Source of the DNA: JBPOFY01 sp049889815
Lineage (GTDB): Bacteria; Verrucomicrobiota; Verrucomicrobiia; Opitutales; Coraliomargaritaceae
Length of the DNA stretch: 54,706 nt
NCBI GenBank assembly: GCA_049889815.1
Contig: JBMHCR010000001.1
Coordinates: forward strand, 1 to 54,706
Direction of reading: 5' to 3'
Part shown: positions 53,602-54,706 of the stretch, one piece after another
How positions within the stretch are numbered: the stretch's first letter is position 1
How the letters are laid out: each line of letters begins with the position of its first letter
Translations under genes and position numbers: made by a program
Notes under the pieces: model-generated
Databases searched by the model: none
Told to the model about the DNA's origin: nothing
What the model saw: only the letters and a program-made list of their open reading frames with translations

Positions 53602-54706
53602 ATGAAAAAATCGGTCCCACTCATCGTCGCTCTAAGCTCAATTTTAGTGGGCGCGCTTTTTGCAGCGCCTGCTAAAATAAACTACCAGGGATTGATCACC
53701 GATGCTACCGGAGAGCCTATAGAAAGTAGTACGAATACAGTTACGGCAACACTGTACGGGGTAGAGACAAGTGGTAATGCCGTCTATACCGAATCGTTTA
53801 GTGGTGTTAATAGTGATGCAAGTGGCGTGTATTCGATTCAGATTGGGGACATTAATTTACAAGCTCTATTGGAAGTTAATAATGAATTATGGCTGGAATT
53901 AACCATCAATGGAGAAACGCTAGCGCCCAGACAACAGGTACATTCTGTGCCTTATGCTTTACACGCGGAGTCTGCCAATCGACTTGTCAATGCCGAAACT
54001 TCAAACATCGCAGGCGATCTTAGCGTCAACGGGAACACCGCCTTGGGCGGTAATGTAAACGTGAGCAGTAGCTTGAACGTAGCTGGACCTTTAACAACAG
54101 ACTACCTAGAAGTTAACGGCCCCTTTGGAAGTACTCGCTTTGATGGCGAGATCAATCGTATCGGTGGCATGAACACGATGATCGAAGGCAATCTTGATGT
54201 CATGGGACGCATAACGACAAGTGAGCTGAAAATTAACGGACCGTTTGGAGGTATTCGCTTTGATGGCTTCATCAATCGTATCGGTGGCGAGACCTTAGAA
54301 ATTAATGCGATGAGTACAAGGATGTTCAGCGATCTTGATGTCATGGGACGCATTGAAGGGCAGGATGCACGCTTTGATTTTATGGATGTCATGGGACGCA
54401 TAACGACAAGTGAGCTGGATGTCGGGGGACGAGCGGATTTTGAATATGCTGAAGAAGTTCTAGTGCCGACTCCGGATCAAGATAATGAGGCTACCAATAA
54501 AGCCTACGTGGATAATTTAGTCAGCGCATCGATAGCGAGCGACAATGCAAAAGGCTTAGTTCAATTAGCTGTAACCGAAAATGTATCAGACACGGCGGCT
54601 TACGCCCTGACATACCAAGGATCAACTGGAGTGGTGACTCCAAGCGTAGGCGATTTGGTTTTATTAGCAGGACAAACAACTGCTTCCGAAAATGGTATTT
54701 ATACAG
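53602..54706 (+). CDS. Secreted fibre-like repeat protein (partial, runs off the window)
   Basis: Translation from 53602 is open to the window end (over 365 residues). A signal peptide (MKKSVPLIVALSSILVGALFAAPA) is followed by a domain common in secreted bacterial proteins: INYQGLITDATGEPIESS, VYSIQIGD and the APRQQVHSVPYALHAESA segment. Then come fibre-like repeats of a 17-residue unit (NGPFGxxRFDGxINRIGG, twice) and of DVMGRITTSEL. A tail-fibre-like stretch follows (TPDQDNEATNKAYVDNLV, then DNAKGLVQLA). It starts two bases after the ubiquitin-fusion gene and is probably co-transcribed. Surface attachment or host contact is a guess. Confidence 0.85.
   Translation, partial: MKKSVPLIVALSSILVGALFAAPAKINYQGLITDATGEPIESSTNTVTATLYGVETSGNAVYTESFSGVNSDASGVYSIQIGDINLQALLEVNNELWLELTINGETLAPRQQVHSVPYALHAESANRLVNAETSNIAGDLSVNGNTALGGNVNVSSSLNVAGPLTTDYLEVNGPFGSTRFDGEINRIGGMNTMIEGNLDVMGRITTSELKINGPFGGIRFDGFINRIGGETLEINAMSTRMFSDLDVMGRIEGQDARFDFMDVMGRITTSELDVGGRADFEYAEEVLVPTPDQDNEATNKAYVDNLVSASIASDNAKGLVQLAVTENVSDTAAYALTYQGSTGVVTPSVGDLVLLAGQTTASENGIYT
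54118..54417 (+). repeat. Direct repeats inside the fibre-like gene
   Basis: A 51-base unit at 54118-54168 recurs with few changes at 54238-54288 (120 bases apart). A 33-base word starting GATGTCATGGGACGCATAAC is identical at 54196-54228 and 54385-54417, with a shorter copy at 54337-54353. This indicates recent in-frame duplication of fibre units. Confidence 0.85.

Overview
The window looks like a chromosome segment of a marine-type Verrucomicrobiota, most likely order Opitutales (Puniceicoccaceae/Coraliomargarita relatives). This is inferred from gene content: an Alternative Complex III (act) operon followed directly by cbb3-oxidase genes, a ClpC-McsA-McsB set, and secreted proteins with the thrombospondin-3-like Asp repeats and C-terminal domains typical of this phylum. 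No 16S rRNA or other strong taxonomic marker is present.

Layout. (1) 1-4474: tRNA-Val with a terminator, an FAH-family hydrolase, then a minus-strand group (hexapeptide acyltransferase-like protein, ThuA-like protein, Gfo/Idh/MocA oxidoreductase, 3-hydroxyisobutyrate dehydrogenase-like protein) that looks like sugar or sugar-acid metabolism. (2) 4597-18391: housekeeping genes hflX, a family-4-like uracil-DNA glycosylase, the mcsA-mcsB-clpC operon, ilvE, acs, a DUF2264-like protein and hisF. (3) 18458-32415: a minus-strand respiratory block of about 14 kb. A small Tat-signal protein leads into actABCDEF, a small membrane protein, ccoS-like, ccoN, ccoO and a mono-haem ccoP-like gene; a CcoI/FixI-like copper P-type ATPase lies just upstream. 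Together these encode quinol oxidation, electron transfer to a high-affinity oxidase, and probably copper supply for that oxidase. (4) 32520-43115: uvrB, DCC-family protein, tandem FKBP, amidohydrolase, methyltransferase, SIS protein, tsaB-like, alr, an RRM protein and an ABC exporter.

(5) 43123-51964: a tightly packed four-gene minus-strand operon: a secreted G8/CHB_HEX-like protein, a secreted FG-GAP propeller protein, a membrane-anchored PQQ-type propeller, and a 1199-residue protein. That last protein joins a rifampin-phosphotransferase/PEP-synthase-like dikinase module to an EMC3/TMCO1 (DUF106)-like membrane module. I do not know a described system with this composition.

(6) 52173-54706: tRNA-Asn with promoter and terminator, followed by scrambled tRNA-Asn debris. 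Then comes a more AT-rich segment with the most striking gene of the window: a predicted secreted protein whose N-terminal mature domain is an almost eukaryotic ubiquitin (67 of 74 positions identical to human ubiquitin by hand alignment). It lacks the terminal Gly-Gly and runs into a verrucomicrobial Asp-repeat tail. Two bases later begins a secreted, repeat-containing fibre-like protein that runs off the window.

Several intergenic palindromes and dispersed-repeat-like sequences were also noted. No CRISPR array, transposase, integrase or rRNA gene was seen.
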